Shown: positions 49,745-60,087 of the stretch, piece by piece
Layout of the letters: every line of letters begins with the position of its first letter
Position numbering within the stretch: the first letter of the stretch is position 1
NCBI GenBank assembly: GCA_030248295.1
Contig: JASANH010000117.1
Span: 181,364 to 245,363 of the forward strand
Length of the DNA: 64,000 nt
Source: Mesodorylaimus sp. YZB2_4
Taxonomy: Eukaryota > Nematoda > Enoplea > Dorylaimida > Dorylaimidae
Reading direction: 5' to 3'
Position numbers and translations under genes: made by a program
Notes under the pieces: model-generated
Told to the model about the DNA's origin: nothing
Databases searched by the model: none
The model's input: the letters and a program-made list of their open reading frames with translations, nothing else

Positions 49745-50110
49745 GGGCAACTGGGGTAGGGACAAGGCGGCGTCCTTGCCTGGTCCTCCGGGTGGTCCAT
49801 CGTCGCCTGGTTTCCCACTGGGGCCTGGTGGGCCAGGCTCACCAGCTTTTCCGAGAGCGCCGTTGGGTCCTTTTTCTACATTTGGTCTAGCGGATCCACT
49901 AAAATCACGGCTGGTCCAATCTAGCTACAGATTTAAGCAATGCCATTTGACTTACGGCTCTCATTTCGGTTCAGCTGGCCCGGGGTCCTTTCTCGCCTCC
50001 TTCAGCGTTATTGCCAGAGGGTCCTTTCTCGTTGTGCTTGTCTGGCTTTCCGTGGGCATCTTGGACTCAGGTGCATAGGACCAGCAGCCCATACGACATA
50101 ATGTGTTATT
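49745..50110 (-). pseudogene. collagen relic (cuticle-collagen-like)
   Basis: On the minus strand 49890-49745 encodes Gly-X-Y repeats (KGPNGALGKAGEPGPPGPSG, then KPGDDGPPGGPGKDAA). After Ala-Ala a one-base shift gives CPYPSCPFG, similar to the Gly-x-Asp-Ala-x-Tyr-Cys-Pro end of nematode cuticle collagens. An upstream piece (about 50060-49985) has broken repeats (AHGKPDKHNEKGPSGN), a stop codon just before it and another after EKGPRAS. With two stops and a frameshift this is a decayed gene, though unrecognised introns could explain part of it. Confidence 0.65.
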
Positions 50111-50189
50111 GCTCAGACAGAAGCAACTGCAGGCAGTCAGACGCGCGGCACACACGCCTGTAGGGTTGTCGCAGAGTTCGGGGCCTTAG

Positions 50190-50780
50190 TGTAACCAGGC
50201 CTGGCAGGCGTAGGAGGGAGGCGGCCGACCGAAGTCGGCGGGACAAAAACTCCGACTGGAGCAGGATAGTCTTGCGACTATAACTACGGCTGAAACATCA
50301 ACCCGAGGGGTTGACGTTTCCCAGCCAGGGGAGAGTATCGATTACTCTCTCCCACTCGCCATGGCCTACCAGGCGGGGGGTTACATTCCTCCCATCGACA
50401 GAAGAAGCGACGACCCCGTCGCTCTTCCCGGAAGGAAGACCTACCCCTCCCAATAAGATAGAGGGCCGACCTCACACTGCCTACGCAGTGCAGACGGTAC
50501 TGGGACCAGCTGGCTAGGCTGGCCGTGCCAGTGTTGGTCTAAACGCCCTAGACCGTGACGAACATGGGCGCACCCAGCGGTTCGACCGGGACTTACACCA
50601 CAATGGATGGCCCCAAGGTCCGTGACGCCAATGTAACCAGGCCTGGCAGGCGTAGGAGGGAGGCGGCCGACCGAAGTCGGCGGGACAAAAACTCCGACTG
50701 CTACTCCGACGTTTCCCAGCCAGGGAAGAGTATCGATTACTCTCTCCCACTCGCCATGGCCTACCAGGCGGGGGGTTACA
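50190..50780. mobile_element. composite inverted-repeat (MITE-like) element flanked by TTAG
   Basis: Two direct copies of a GC-rich unit, 50190-50385 and 50632-50780. Each starts TGTAACCAGGCCTGGCAGGC and ends GGCCTACCAGGCGGGGGGTT plus ACA. The ends of each unit are imperfect inverted repeats of about 27 bases. The second copy lacks about 47 bases in its middle. The outermost ends are flanked by TTAG on both sides (50186-50189 and 50781-50784), consistent with a 4-base target duplication of the whole 591-bp composite. Internal hairpins include GCCGACCGAAGTCGGC, TCAACCCGAGGGGTTGA and GAGAGTATCGATTACTCTC. No coding capacity. Confidence 0.7.
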
Positions 50781-51290
50781 TTAGTGATCGATACTCCGTA
50801 GGAATAAACCTTTTCACCACGCTTGGGCTATAGAGGACCTTAGACTGCTCGCTTGTATGATCTGCCCGAAGCCACCGTCACGTGAGCGTAGCATATCCTC
50901 GTATGTCACAGCATAGGTATGAACTTCTCTGATTAGCGATCAGTTTTGACTTTATGCCCGGCGGGACTGATGCCTAATAAATTATCAACATACCCAGTAC
51001 ATGCAATAATCAGGCAAACGTGTACTGCAGGAGGTCCCTCATAGCACACGTAAGCTTGAGTTCTAAAATTCATAACCAAAACAGGGTTTACTCGTATTTC
51101 TAGCGCGTGCAATGCTCGTAGAAAGTTCATCAGACTATTTAGTAGCGGTGCCAGGAGTAAGGACTGTATTTGTCAAAGCCATGAAATACGCACAACATAA
51201 CGCAGCAGCTCCCGCAGCTTGTCCCAGGCACGTGCTCTCATTGTAATCACCAATGCACAAACATTCAAACTGGAAACAAGTCTCATTGTC

Positions 51291-54200
51291 CTAATTTGGC
51301 GGATCATCCCAGCAGAAAGAGCCTCTACCTCCACCATGGAAGGAAGCTAGAATTGATCGCCCATTCGTGCGCTGTATGCAGCGATGTTCTCGATCTGGTA
51401 CGGTTGTAGAGGTTTGATTCTGGACCTTCTCATCTTTAAACGGTACTGGTGGCAGCGAACGAAAAATGTCGAGCTGTTTTTTAGAAATATTTGCTGTTGA
51501 ATGAAAAACTGTCCAAGCCACACATTCGTAGTAAGGTCTCGTGGTCAGTGAACCTTCATAAGTCCAGAATTCAGAGACGTGATCGGTTAAAGCATCTAAA
51601 AATTTAAGTCTATATTGACTGATTGCTGACTAATGGGTGTGTAAACGAGGTGAAAGCCATGTGGTTACATGATGAAACAGCCCGATTGACGGTCACGGCA
51701 CTTTTGACGCTGACGCGCAGATACCAGTACAGGCGTACATGATACGGTGCCAAAGCGAGCGTCTCATCTGACAAAGAGGTCATCCATCATCTCAACATAT
51801 TGGTCAAGTCGTCGTCGCGTTTAAGTTAGGCGGCAAAGCATCAATCAGGGACCACATTCCCTTGAATACCTGTGTGACTTCTTCTTGTACATGAGCCTCA
51901 ATGCCAGAAATCAAAAACCATGGCACGACGTTCTGCAGAAGACCTACCCGCAAGAAAAGGCTTCAGATCGAATCCATTTGTCACTCCATATATGCCATTT
52001 TCATCAATCGATTGATGCAACTGACGAAGCAAGATCTCCAAATTTGAATTTTGGCATTTGTCTTCCTAAATTTATGACGATGACTTTACTTTAAATAAAG
52101 CAGTACACTGCACTCGGGCGTTGAAAGACGTATAAACGTGACATGGAACTTGTAAATTCAGCACTAACGAGGGAGGTGCCCGGCCGGGGTGCCACCTGGG
52201 ATATCAAATGAGTTTTAGGCCACAGATGACCATAAAGTTCTAAAAGGTTCCCGGGTAGCACTATGGGTACTTCATTGAAGAAATCCCATCTTTACCAACT
52301 CTACCCGCAGAAAAATTGCTAACGCAGCAATGCCATTCGAATGGGCCAATGCTTCTTCGAACGAATCGTATTCCGCGTTCCAATGTATTGCTTGAACCTG
52401 ATCATGAGAAAATAAATATAATGCACTAACCCAATTTGCAGTACACTGTGGAAAGAAAACGGGCCCTACTTCTGCCGCAAAACCGTCACCATTAACTCGA
52501 TGTTGTGAGCCATTGCAAGCGTCGGTGCCCCAAAAACAGCGTACTTCCTTGAGTCTGTATTCGCCTTTCAGATGATCAGCAATAAGACCTAGTAGAAGGC
52601 GGATAAGATAGATGATCGTGAGACATCGTGACGTCGTAGGTCGATTGCAGACGATATTTTTCCAGGGCTAAACTATAGCCTGGTCTTTCTATTGTAAGCG
52701 GCGTAACGGCAAAGAGTGCGCACATATAGTTTCGCATGCCAGAGGTTCTGAATATGACCTGCCAACCAAACCAATGGCATTTTGGAAACCAGGCTTGCTG
52801 ACATGGGGGTAGGCATCGTAAAAGAAATGTAGGATCGAATTTGCACTCTCATTCGGGACGTTTGCCAAAACACTTGTAATTTCCCTCAGTGAGTCCTGTC
52901 TGTCAGGATTGAACACATTGTACAGTACAGTATGTATGCGGCCTGTCCTACGTTTGTTCATCCTTGCATTGTTCATGTGCCAAGTATGGCAAGGGGTTAG
53001 GGGGGGCGGGTAAACCCCTGTTGGGCCAGCCAGGACACAACCCTTCCTCTCAAACCACCCCACCCACCTCAGGTCCACCAGGAAGAAAGAAAACAAAGGA
53101 AGCAAAAGCGATCAAATTGTATACCATGACCTGACCTAACTGACCAAGCCCTGGCCTCCAAGCACAGGCCAATTGTCCAGGCAGCCTACAGTACTGTATG
53201 TAAACGGTCATACAACTCACTTACTCGACTCGACCCAAACCTGACCTGTCTCACGCGCAATCAGATCAGGCTTGCCTTTATCATATCACAGGTAAGCCAG
53301 CCTAGCCTGGCCTGCGCTAGTCCCGCTTTTTTCTTCTCAGTAAGTATATACTAACAAGCTTGACTCACTAAGTTTCTTGGCTGAGCTAACCGGACAGCCA
53401 GCAGCAAGTCCAGCTTGTTCTATTATCTATACATATCAAGCAAGGGTTCTTTCTTCAAAAGTCAAGGAAGTACTGAAGGATATACAATTTTGAAGCATAG
53501 CTTCGCCTCCGGCGGGGCGGGGGGCTAACCCCACCCCTTGCGCTTCGCGCCCTGGCCGCTCAGCGTACATCTTAGCCATCTCTCCTACCCCCCTTCCCAC
53601 CCGCTAACGCAGTCGACCTTGCCCATACTTGTCACGTGCCATTGCTACCCTTGCCGGCTAACTGGATGCAAGTTAGTTATCGCCGTTAGTTTCGGTTACG
53701 GCCATCAGTACTGGTACTTGTTGCAGCGATAGTTGCTCTCAAAGAAGAAAAACCTTAATACATAAATGAATAAAAATTCTTGTAGAATGTGTCCCTTCAC
53801 CCTCGAGCGCGCTGTTAAGTGCTTGGTGATGGGGTAAAATAGGAGCAGGAAAACTATTGATTTTCATCCAAGATCACCCTGGAGTTAAACTTCGCCCAAT
53901 CCAATTGGATTGGCCACCTACCGCCATTCTAAGGAAAAGTCCAAAAGAGTATACGCACCTTTGTAAACTTCGAGGCGGGGGGTAACTCATGTTTACTTCG
54001 TACCTCCGAACTACCATAGCACCATACAGCCTGCTGTCACGCCAATTTTTTACTGCGCCTGTTTCATTGAACTAGAAGGAATCTTCCCACGCAAAAAAGG
54101 CCTCTGACTGCACTGAGCGTAACCTATTGAAGCCAAACCCAGAGGAATTCATGAGATGCATCAAGCAACCAGTCAACCCAATTTTGCTCACTATTTCATT

Positions 54201-54487
54201 CAAGTGAACCCTGACGATGAGCCAACCATAAATTAGGATTTAGAGTCTGCGAAACAGGATGCGCGTCAAACAACAGTACAGACCCGAACACAACGCACGG
54301 ACATACTTGATCTCGTGTTCTTTTTGGTATTGATGATCCACGATGTTTCACTATCCTTCACCAATGTCGTCAAATCCTCTGGATAGTAATAAAATTTAAA
54401 TTCAGTGCCTTCTAAAGCTGAATCATAAAGTGCGAGTGTAGTGGAGATATCAATTGGAGATTGGCGATGCGAGCCACGATTGATCGA
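51291..54487 (-). CDS. carbonic anhydrase-related protein (alpha-CA fold, catalytic residues lost)
   Basis: Exons: about 54487-54307, 52588-52470, 52397-52305, 52065-51948, 51595-51291; 816 bases, 272 codons, with the first exon missing. Fold signatures: SHRQSPIDISTTLALYD, YRLKEVRCFWG, IHWNAEYDSFEEALAHSNG, LAIFLR, SEFWTYEGSLTTRPYYECVA and TVFHSTANISKKQLD. Of the three zinc-binding histidines, the first two (normally H-x-H before W-G) are Arg and Phe (R-C-F-W-G). The third (IHWN) remains. The gate-keeping Glu of GSEH is Gln (GSQH), and TTPPC is TTRPY. It therefore should not hydrate CO2, like vertebrate CA8/10/11. Open frame, splice sites and phases are all intact, so it appears to be a functional non-enzymatic paralogue. 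Its acceptor at 54487 is weak and the true 5' boundary is uncertain. Confidence 0.85.
53783..53845 (+). repeat. SINE family 1 tail fragment, inside a CARP intron
   Basis: Contains TGTGTCCCTTCACCCTCGAG and TGCTTGGTGATGGGGTAAAA, the family 1 tail, without the tRNA-like head. It lies in the long intron between the first two known CARP exons. Confidence 0.65.
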
Positions 54488-54524
54488 CTGTAATGAATTT
54501 TGCGTCGCCGTCATTCTTGTCACT

Positions 54525-57190
54525 CAAGAAAGTTTCAGCGCAACCTAGATTTCGAGAGAGTAAGTTGGTGAGCGACTGCTCTCAAATGTTTGATACTCGA
54601 CTGGCGACTGGTTCGATTGACGCGAACAAAATTGAAAATTTACCCTTTTTCACGTGCATAACAGCTGGCGAATGGCAACTTGGCTAATCCAGATTATTCT
54701 AAATAACAATGCCAACGAAAAAATGAATTCGCTGGTTTCAACTCGAAAACACCCTTGAGCGAAGTCATCACTCTGGAATTCTCAATTCCCATGTGAAAGT
54801 CGTAATTTATGGAAGCCTGAAATTATTACGAGCTACAAAATTCTGGTTTTATTGCGTTTCAATAGCGATGATATTGGTTTGGGTTTACACACATTACTGG
54901 TAGCTACTGTACAGTACATGTACTGTGCGTGCCTGCTCTCGAGTTGTGTTTTCGTGTCGGCCGTTTCGCACGACGTCGGCTTGTGATACTGCGCAAAAGA
55001 GCTTGGATACTGCAACAGGGATTCATGAGTGATAACTTTCCATGTACTTTAGGCTGCTGTCGGTTCAAACGTTCTACTGATGAAATATAAATCTAGAACT
55101 CATCCGGGATTGAGTGCCATTCCCTCAAGTTCACCCAGTCATTATAAAAATAAAATGCACTATCGGGGGCCGCATTACTAGCCATGGAAGCTTCAGCCTA
55201 AGTGCGACACTCACAGTCAGCCGCCGAGAAAATCCTTTCACGGGCTTCTAGGTTTTGATCAAATGGTGAAAACGGTTTTTATTCTGGTCCTTATAAATTA
55301 AATGCAGAAAAGAGCAGTATGCAAAGATATTAGTCGCATACAAAACTTTGATAAGTCGTGAGACAGAACGGGATTACGGTTAGACATTTGCCTCTCGCGC
55401 CAGGTGCGCAGTTACGAACGAGTGATTGACTCGCTGCCCAATAAACCAATTCTTGTGTCCCTTCGCCCTCGAGTGCGCTGTTTAGCGTTTGGTGATGCGG
55501 AAAACCAGGAGCGGGAAATGATCGCTCAAAATCGTTAAGACCACAGTTTTTCGCCCAATCGATGGGAGGATAATACCTGCTATCGGTGTAAGATACGACA
55601 ATGTACATCACTCTTGTGGCAAGTGCTCACGATCAGATTCTATTCTTCTGCCTTCTGCTGTCAAAAAGGTGGACCGTTGCGATGAAATGGTCTTCCCTTC
55701 TCTTTGTAACGCACAGCCACGATCCGAAAATTTTTAATTTCTCACTTGCAAGACGACAACAGCTGTTGTCAAGAGGTAGCCGAGAAAAACCATTCTTTGC
55801 TGTGACTAATAATGATTAACAAAGTGACCATATGCTTTTTAGGCTCTCGACTGATGCTAACCCTCTTGGATCTCTTCTCATGAATGGCTGGCGAATGTAC
55901 AGCTCCTGCATCTGGCTACCCCAAGCAAGTACGGCAAGTATGAATCAACAGCGTAAATTCGCAAACAAGCTGGTGGATAGATACAGTAGCTGGCAAATCC
56001 ATTTGGCAGGTATGTACACAGTCGATACGCATTTTGCGCTGGCAGGTTGAGCTTACAAGACATTGAGAAGACGAAGCAGGATGAGGGCAGGGGAGGAGAA
56101 GGAGAAGGCAAGAACCATTGAATGAAGGAATCATGAATATCTCCCAGCATACCTATAACCTTTTGTTTGTAATACTTTACTCACCGTATTATTTGAACCG
56201 ACTCCGCCCCGAACATGACCCAACTTCCAAGAAGTACTTGCTCGGCTAGTTTACCAGCAACTCCTTTGTCCGCCGCTGAATAATTGCCCTCAAACAGGTC
56301 GACATGATGATTTGCCTTGACCCATGCTTGCGTTCTCCTTCTCTTTCATGACTGGCAACTGATCATGCTGTGCTGCTGCCGCACGATGAAAAAGATCGAG
56401 GTCATTTAATCAGATCGTACCGCGAGTGATATCAGCTTGCTTTGGGGATGACGAGTTTTGTTACCTTACTGATTTCACCCGCCGCACCGCAGATGTTTAG
56501 CAGAACCTATGGAAGCTGTACAGCAGAGTTTTGTGTTCCTGTTGCACGGCATGTGATCATCCCACACGCAGGCATAGTTATTTCACCGGCCTTTTGTTTC
56601 TTAATACCAAATATCGCCACCTAATGTCTTCTCTTGTGTCCAGCAACACTGCAGCCGACCCAAAGATCCGCTAAGCTGGAAATAACGGATAGGCCTGAAA
56701 AAATGAGTGCCGCAGGGAACAAGATTCATGCAGAAAATGGAATAGACACAACGACAAGAAGCACGGTAATTACTACATTTTTCATTATATGGTGAGCGGA
56801 AACGCATAGGATTATGGAACGGATTCAATTCTTTCTCGAGCAATAAGTGCAAGGATCTTCTCAAAGAATACCCTTTGCGGTAACAAACAGAAACTGTCAA
56901 CCTTCGTGATTTTTTAAAAAGGATCCAATTTTAGCTGTGAATAGCTAAGAGTGCAGATCATAGAAATTATTCAAACCCCCATAGTCTTAGGGTTAGCCCT
57001 ACTTGGGGACTTCTGTGCACTCGTAGTTGGATCTTCACGCTGGCCACAAAATTCGAGTGGCCCTTTCTCTCTAGTAGCATCATTGACCAATCGTGTCCAC
57101 TAATAAAATGGGAATCTGTGGAGGTACTGACCAGATTTCTTTGCCTTCTCAGAATGCTAGTCATAGGTCCCATGTGCACTAATTTTAAAA
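54525..57190. other. intergenic region with one SINE
   Basis: Upstream of the carbonic anhydrase-related gene; its missing first exon and promoter probably lie at the left end. A TACTGTACAGTAC palindrome lies near 54907. No other coding exon was recognised. Confidence 0.45.
55372..55515 (+). repeat. tRNA-derived SINE, family 1
   Basis: GGTTAGACATTTGCCTCTCG, GCCAGGTGCGCAGTTACGAA, then TTGTGTCCCTTCGCCCTCGA and GTTTGGTGATGCGGAAAA. Head and tail are present and decayed. Confidence 0.7.
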
Positions 57191-57192
57191 AT

Positions 57193-57930
57193 CCATCGCC
57201 GATGCTACCAATGGTACCCGTTCGTGTGTTACGTAGCCCATTTGTCCATGCCTGTATCCAACTCAATGGTCACAACAGCTCTGCTCCTTTCCGTGTTCAT
57301 GGCTGCTGATCGAGTATTCGCTTTGTACAAGCCCACCAATTACAACTCCATCGAGACACAGCGCTACCAAACCTGTGCAGTCTAACGACAAGTGTCATTT
57401 TGAGTATTGGTGCCTCTGCTTTCGATACTTTTCGTGTCAATGTAGTCGAAGCTTGCATCCAACGGTTCTTACACGATCGAGGTGGACACTGGACACATCA
57501 TTCGATCCTACGCCCACGCCTTGGCTCTGTTTCGAGCATTATTGCTAGCAGGGTCTCTAAAATCTCTGATCATCCTTAGTATAGTCTTACTCAGTTTATA
57601 TCATCTCCGCTTTTTGAAACAAGCCGTGCAAATAACTAGTCAGTCTGTGCAAGAGCACAGGAGACAATCTGAGGAAACTTTAACCTTGCCAATCCTGTTA
57701 GAGTGCAGTTTCAATGTCAATGGCGTGTCCTTCTTGATTGGCAATCACATTCTCATTTATGGTTTTCCCAAGCTCTATATGTGCGTTGGACTTACGCTCA
57801 CATCGCTCTTAGATATCAGCATGATGGCAGAGGACATACTCGTGGCTTAATTTCTTGATATTTTCATAGTTAGCAAGCCGTTCAGGGAAATGCTGCGCAA
57901 TTTACTGAAATGTGCTGATCCAATCGGCAG
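57193..57930 (+). pseudogene. GPCR pseudogene, FMRFamide/peptide-receptor-like (rhodopsin class)
   Basis: A seven-helix receptor can be traced across three frames. Frame one (57193-57385): YQWYPFVCYVAHLSMPVSN, then TTALLLSVFMAADRVFALYK and PTNYNSIETQRY, which is helix 3 with a DRV motif in place of DRY and the second intracellular loop. A second frame gives helix 4 (LTTSVILSIGASAFD). A third gives ECL2 and helices 5-7 (SNGSYTIEVD, SLKSLIILSIVLLSLYHLRF, LTLTSLLDISMMAEDILVA) up to an in-frame TAA at 57848. The frame continues after the stop with a typical helix-7 exit and helix 8 (FLDIFIVSKPFREMLRNLLK). Multiple frameshifts plus this stop show it is broken. Helices 1-2 were not found. Confidence 0.7.
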
Positions 57931-58789
57931 TCAACCAAGGTATGAGTCTATTTCTAGCAGGTACAGGACGACAGTCCGTCGGTAGCCTCGCACACCTGGC
58001 TCTGGGCGACTCACCGGGTATCGTCAAGTGGCGGGCGCGAACGAGTAGAGAATCAGGAAACTGGTCCTCGAACACCAGTCGGGAAGGCCCCTCCCTTCTC
58101 GCCCAGTATCATCCTGGGATGCTGTTGCCGGCACAGGATGCCCTTGTGTGGAGGTGATCCTAGTGGACACACACACAAGTAAGCTGCCGTGAGAGCTGGT
58201 CGCCTCACGGCCCCGCTTATCATATCAATACTGCTGACCGGCTATTGGCAAAACTGGTTGACGTCCCGCGCGAAACTGGGGTGGCATGCGGCCCAATAAA
58301 AAAAAAGGAAGCAGGACGACAGACAAATGATCTGCATTTGATCAAGTAGCCGAGATAGCGCAAAACAGATTGCGACTATCAAACACATATTTATCAAGCC
58401 TGCTACTGTTTTTCAGAAGGTCAATTAGTCCACTTTGGCTCCCGATCGCCCCGCAAGCTTACGGAGTCTTAGATCTGTAGGCTCATAAGTGCTTTTTGTA
58501 TTTTCCACAGAGTCTACAGTACTTGCCTGCAATAATCCAACATTTGTAAATCCGTCTTGAAAATATCATCAAAGTTATGATTGAAGGATGTTTGTGTGTA
58601 ACCTGTTCAGTAAAGCGCGTCCTAACTACGCTTTATTTTTGGATTGTTATATTTTCGAGCATTCTGTCCTCATCCGCTAAACGAGCCCATCTAGACAAGA
58701 AACTAAATGGTGACGATCGTGCCGAAATTTCTGATCTTGCATAAGTTTACAGATCCAGGACCCCATTATATGTTGTGCTTGTTTTTCAG

Positions 58790-59057
58790 CTGCCCTGAAG
58801 CTCATGCAAGATACGCTGACATCAATTTGATCAGACGTCTGCTTCTACTCGTATATGAGCAAGAAAAAAGAAACTTGCACGAACAAAGCTCTTCGTTAAA
58901 TGCGGACCAAAACGGACTAAGAGTGCGATCGATAGGCCGCAGAGGAAAGGAGGGTGGAGGCATGTTCGACGGCGCTGTTCCTAAAGCCGCTTGTCCAATC
59001 CGCTCCTTTGACACGGTCAAGATTCACAGGATGCATCGACTTCGAGAAGCACGTTAG
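58790..59057 (+). CDS. candidate amidated neuropeptide precursor exon, CRF/DH44-like
   Basis: A segment starting at an acceptor (TGTTTTTCAG before 58790) and ending in TAG at 59057. From about 58812 it encodes an amphipathic helical peptide, YADINLIRRLLLLVYEQEKR then NLHEQSSSLNADQNGLRVRS, then I-G-R-R. Gly-Arg-Arg is a standard amidation and dibasic cleavage signal. The layout (L-I-R-R-L-L-L-L near the N-terminus, a polar Gln/Ser/Asn-rich middle, a short hydrophobic end before GRR) parallels insect DH44 and vertebrate CRF peptides, but an alignment needs about three inserted residues. Another 38 residues follow. The upstream in-frame Met at 58707 gives a poor secretory leader, so the signal-peptide exon is probably elsewhere and not found. 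The family assignment is inference. Confidence 0.4.
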
Positions 59058-60087
59058 GGCCGGCTGCTGGCTCGCGTCCTCGGCTGCTGCTTCTTTGCTG
59101 GTCGACAGCGAATGAAGGCCAGAATCAATAAAACACAGACCGAGCAATTTCGCTTTCCTCTGTTCCGGCACCCGATGAGAATGGCTCTCCTAGAAGACGC
59201 GTATATGGGCTGGGACCGGTGCCATGATTAGCCGTTCCGTCCTCGGCTCGCCTACGACCTAGCATTCAGCTTACGTGCTCGAGTCCTCTCAGCTCGGCCA
59301 AGCCTCCAGCACTCGCTCAATCACTCACTGGCTCGCTCGAGCGGGAGGTTAGCACACTAACGTGCGTAAAAGGACCGCTTGCTCAGTCCGCCGCCACGTC
59401 ACTGGAATTCTTCCGTTTATGGAGGCAGTAGGGGACGGCTGCCCGCCGAAACGGACTCGCTCAATTTCCAACGAAAGATTTCTCGCCGCGCTACAGAAAC
59501 GCGCGTTAAAAATCTGCCACTTTTTTCCTTGGCTATGCTAGAAACTCCTCGTAATAAAAACAAAGTGTCTGTCGCGCCGGTGTCTTCTGTTTCCTCGATC
59601 CAATGTCAAACTACTGCAGTTGTGTTTGAGCCATCGGGCAAAAACGGGGGATGAAGTCAATCTAAGGTTATTCCCCCGAGGGGTGTGAAGAGGGGAGGGG
59701 ATCGGCTGGCAATCCACTAAATGATCAACTTTATTGCATTATCAGCGCGACAGACACGAGCGAGCGCGAGAAGGGAAGGTCGTCGAGGGCGAGTCCTGTG
59801 GTTTCTAGCTGATTTCATTGACGTTTCTTCGCTTATTACTATGCTTCCCAAGCTTACTCCTCGTTTCCTCCGACCCTGGGGCGACCCCTTGTGTTGCCGT
59901 TCCGAGACAAATCCCCGACTGACGTCTTCGCATTGACTGAATAGTTTTTACGCAGGCCTATAAAAAAGCTTCTTCCTTTTGTTGTAGGAAAATTATCAAG
60001 TTTTGTACTCAGTCCTGAACAAATAGCGATAGCGTTGATCCAGCAAAATCTATTTTCCTTTCGGATATTATTTGAAAACTAGGGGAA
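59058..60087. other. region upstream of the second carbonic anhydrase gene
   Basis: GC-richer than most of the window around 59080-59650, with CGAGCGAGCG-like strings. It may be promoter or 5' untranslated sequence of the plus-strand carbonic anhydrase. The open frame at 59379-59654 has no recognisable feature. Confidence 0.4.

Noticed and set aside
49668-50078. Plus-strand open frame rich in Gly and Pro
   Set aside because: It is the antisense shadow of the minus-strand collagen repeats; the Gly-X-Y periodicity and Lys/Asp content are proper only on the minus strand.
50190-50780. LTR retrotransposon interpretation of the paired direct repeats
   Set aside because: The units have long terminal inverted repeats, the internal region is only 246 bases without coding sequence, and no primer-binding site is visible.
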